Positions 6,514-7,247 of a DNA stretch of 7,247 nucleotides are shown here, in pieces; positions within the stretch are counted from its first letter, which is position 1; each line of letters starts with the position of its first letter. Under the pieces are notes generated by a model, which had not been told where the DNA came from, did not search any database, and saw only the letters and a program-made list of their open reading frames with translations. The position numbers were made by a program, and so were the translations under genes. The stretch covers positions 1 through 7,247 of the forward strand of contig JAABTE010000131.1 in the NCBI GenBank assembly GCA_011390035.1, in the 5' to 3' direction. Origin of the DNA: Desulfobacteraceae bacterium (GTDB lineage Bacteria; Desulfobacterota; Desulfobacteria; Desulfobacterales; JAABSP01).

Positions 6514-6894
6514 ATGCCCAGGGTGAAGCTGCTGGTGGTGGATGACAGTCCCACCCATCTGAAAATCGCGAGCCGGCCTCTTGAGGAGCAGGGCTACGAG
6601 GTGATCACGGCCGCCGACGGCGAGGAGGCGCTGGCCAAAGCGGGGGCCGAGCGGCCGGACGTGATCGTTCTGGACGTGATCATGCCCCGGCTGAACGGCT
6701 TTCAGGTCTGTCGGCAGATCAAGAACTCGCCGGCGCTGCGGCACATCAAGGTGTTGCTGCTCACCAGCAAGAGCCAGGAGAGCGACCGGTTCTGGGGCAA
6801 GAAACAGGGGGCGGACGCCTATATGACCAAGCCCTTCACCGATGACCAGCTCATCAAGGCCGTGGCCGATGTGCTGGGAGGGCGCGCATCATGA
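6514..6894 (+). CDS. single-domain response regulator, PilH/CheY-like
   Basis: This 126-aa protein is a stand-alone receiver domain with no output domain. The phosphorylation site is complete: D10/D11 in VVDDS, phospho-acceptor D54 in VLDVIMP, T84 in LLTSK and K106 in TKPF, with Y103 two residues before TKP. The stretch DRFWGKKQGADAYMTKPF (91-108) is typical of PilH/PilG-type receivers from twitching-motility chemosensory systems rather than flagellar CheY. It probably takes phosphate from a CheA/PilL-type kinase expected downstream and acts as an output or phosphate sink for type IV pili or a similar motility machine. The ribosome-binding region GGAGGAGGG runs directly up to the ATG. It lies 45 bp after the 564-aa regulator, and its stop codon overlaps the start of the following CheW-like gene, so translation of the two is probably coupled. 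I give no symbol because PilH and PilG cannot be told apart here. Confidence 0.93.
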   Translation: MPRVKLLVVDDSPTHLKIASRPLEEQGYEVITAADGEEALAKAGAERPDVIVLDVIMPRLNGFQVCRQIKNSPALRHIKVLLLTSKSQESDRFWGKKQGADAYMTKPFTDDQLIKAVADVLGGRAS

Positions 6895-7247
6895 TGCGCG
6901 CGGCCCGATGGGAGGCGGAAGCGCCGGCAGAACCGCCGGCAGAACCGCCGGGAAAAGGGCTGGGAAAAGCGCTGGCGAAACCGCCGGGAGAACCGCCGGC
7001 GGAGGCTATAAATGACGCCCGAGAGGCGGGGAGGGATGCCATGGGGCGGGATGAGGCGGACCGAGAGAACATATCTCGGGAAAATGGGATGGACAGGGAG
7101 GCATCGGCGCCGCCGCTGGAGGCGCTGGTGGAACAGATCGACCGGGACATGCGGAGGGCCGCGGCCGATGAGCCGGCCCGGGAGGCGCCCTCCCCCGAGG
7201 CGGGGCTGCCCGGTCGGCTCATCCAGTACGTCCGCTTCGCCCTGGGG
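6891..7247 (+). CDS. probable CheW-type coupling protein, N-terminal part (runs off window)
   Basis: The frame begins at ATG 6891, overlapping the previous stop by ATGA, with GGGAGGG about 8 nt upstream. It stays open for 119 codons to the edge. Residues 1-105 are low-complexity, Ala/Pro/Glu/Arg-rich and probably disordered. Within them residues 12-39 repeat a four-residue unit ([PL]-[AG]-[EK]-[PAG]) encoded by a 12-bp minisatellite. A short helix, LEALVEQIDRDMRRA, lies near 77-91. The last residues, GRLIQYVRFALG, match the first strand of a CheW domain. CheW couples receptors to the CheA kinase, which fits the receiver genes upstream. Only the beginning of the domain is visible, so the call is tentative. 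The in-frame ATG at 7041 (residue 51), preceded by GGGGAGGG (7028-7035), is an alternative start that would remove the repeats. Confidence 0.6.
   Translation, partial: MMRAARWEAEAPAEPPAEPPGKGLGKALAKPPGEPPAEAINDAREAGRDAMGRDEADRENISRENGMDREASAPPLEALVEQIDRDMRRAAADEPAREAPSPEAGLPGRLIQYVRFALG
6923..7006 (+). repeat. degenerate 12-bp tandem repeat (seven units) inside the CheW-like gene
   Basis: Seven contiguous 12-bp units start at 6923, 6935, 6947, 6959, 6971, 6983 and 6995. The first two are identical (GCCGGCAGAACC) and the others diverge, for example GCCGGGAGAACC and GCTGGCGAAACC. Because the unit is a multiple of three, it encodes the four-residue repeats PAEP, PAEP, PGKG, LGKA, LAKP, PGEP and PAEA without shifting frame. 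The preceding 12 bases (6911-6922) are a weaker possible eighth unit. Copy number could vary between strains and change linker length. Confidence 0.8.

Noticed and set aside
5791..6744. A 317-codon minus-strand frame opposite the two regulators
   Set aside because: It crosses two confirmed receiver genes and their gap, has no motif and no ribosome-binding site of note.

Overview
The window is high-GC (strong G/C preference at third codon positions) and densely packed. Its gene content fits a Gram-negative bacterium, most likely a delta-proteobacterium of the Desulfobacterota. The reasons are an M16C presequence-protease-like peptidase near rsmA, DUF4388/PATAN response regulators with TPR and zinc-ribbon modules, and PilH- and CheW-like genes. 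The taxonomic call is an inference from family recognition; nothing in the window fixes the species.

Layout. On the minus strand, bases 1-850 hold all or nearly all of rsmA (ksgA), the 16S rRNA dimethyltransferase, cut by the left edge within its last few codons. A 95-base AT-rich gap separates it from a plus-strand run. That run begins with a 125-aa protein (946-1323) that joins a PhaE/phasin-like helix to a C-terminal winged-helix-like domain. It is followed by a 996-aa cytoplasmic M16C zinc peptidase (1395-4385) with all catalytic residues present, and a 67-aa helical protein of unknown function (4442-4645). The three genes have short gaps and no visible terminators between them, so they may be co-transcribed.

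A clear sigma70-type promoter (TTGACT, 17-bp spacer, TATAAA) follows at 4680-4708, and a perfect 14-bp palindrome sits on its -10 box. It reads into a signalling cluster that continues past the right edge. First is a 564-aa protein with two receiver domains enclosing a DUF4388/PATAN domain, two TPR-like segments and a four-cysteine zinc ribbon; it begins at TTG. Next is a PilH-type single-domain receiver (6514-6894). Last, overlapping it by ATGA, is the start of a probable CheW-type coupling protein with a long disordered N-terminal extension built partly from a 12-bp minisatellite (from 6891, cut by the window end).

How they work together. The left half is housekeeping: rRNA methylation, peptide turnover and two unknown small proteins. 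The right half looks like the front of a Pil-Chp-like chemosensory operon. Two output regulators and a coupling protein would work with a CheA-type kinase and a receptor expected downstream, plausibly controlling type IV pili or gliding, because PATAN-REC proteins and PilG/PilH do so in other bacteria. I see no CRISPR array, tRNA, rRNA gene or mobile element in the window.
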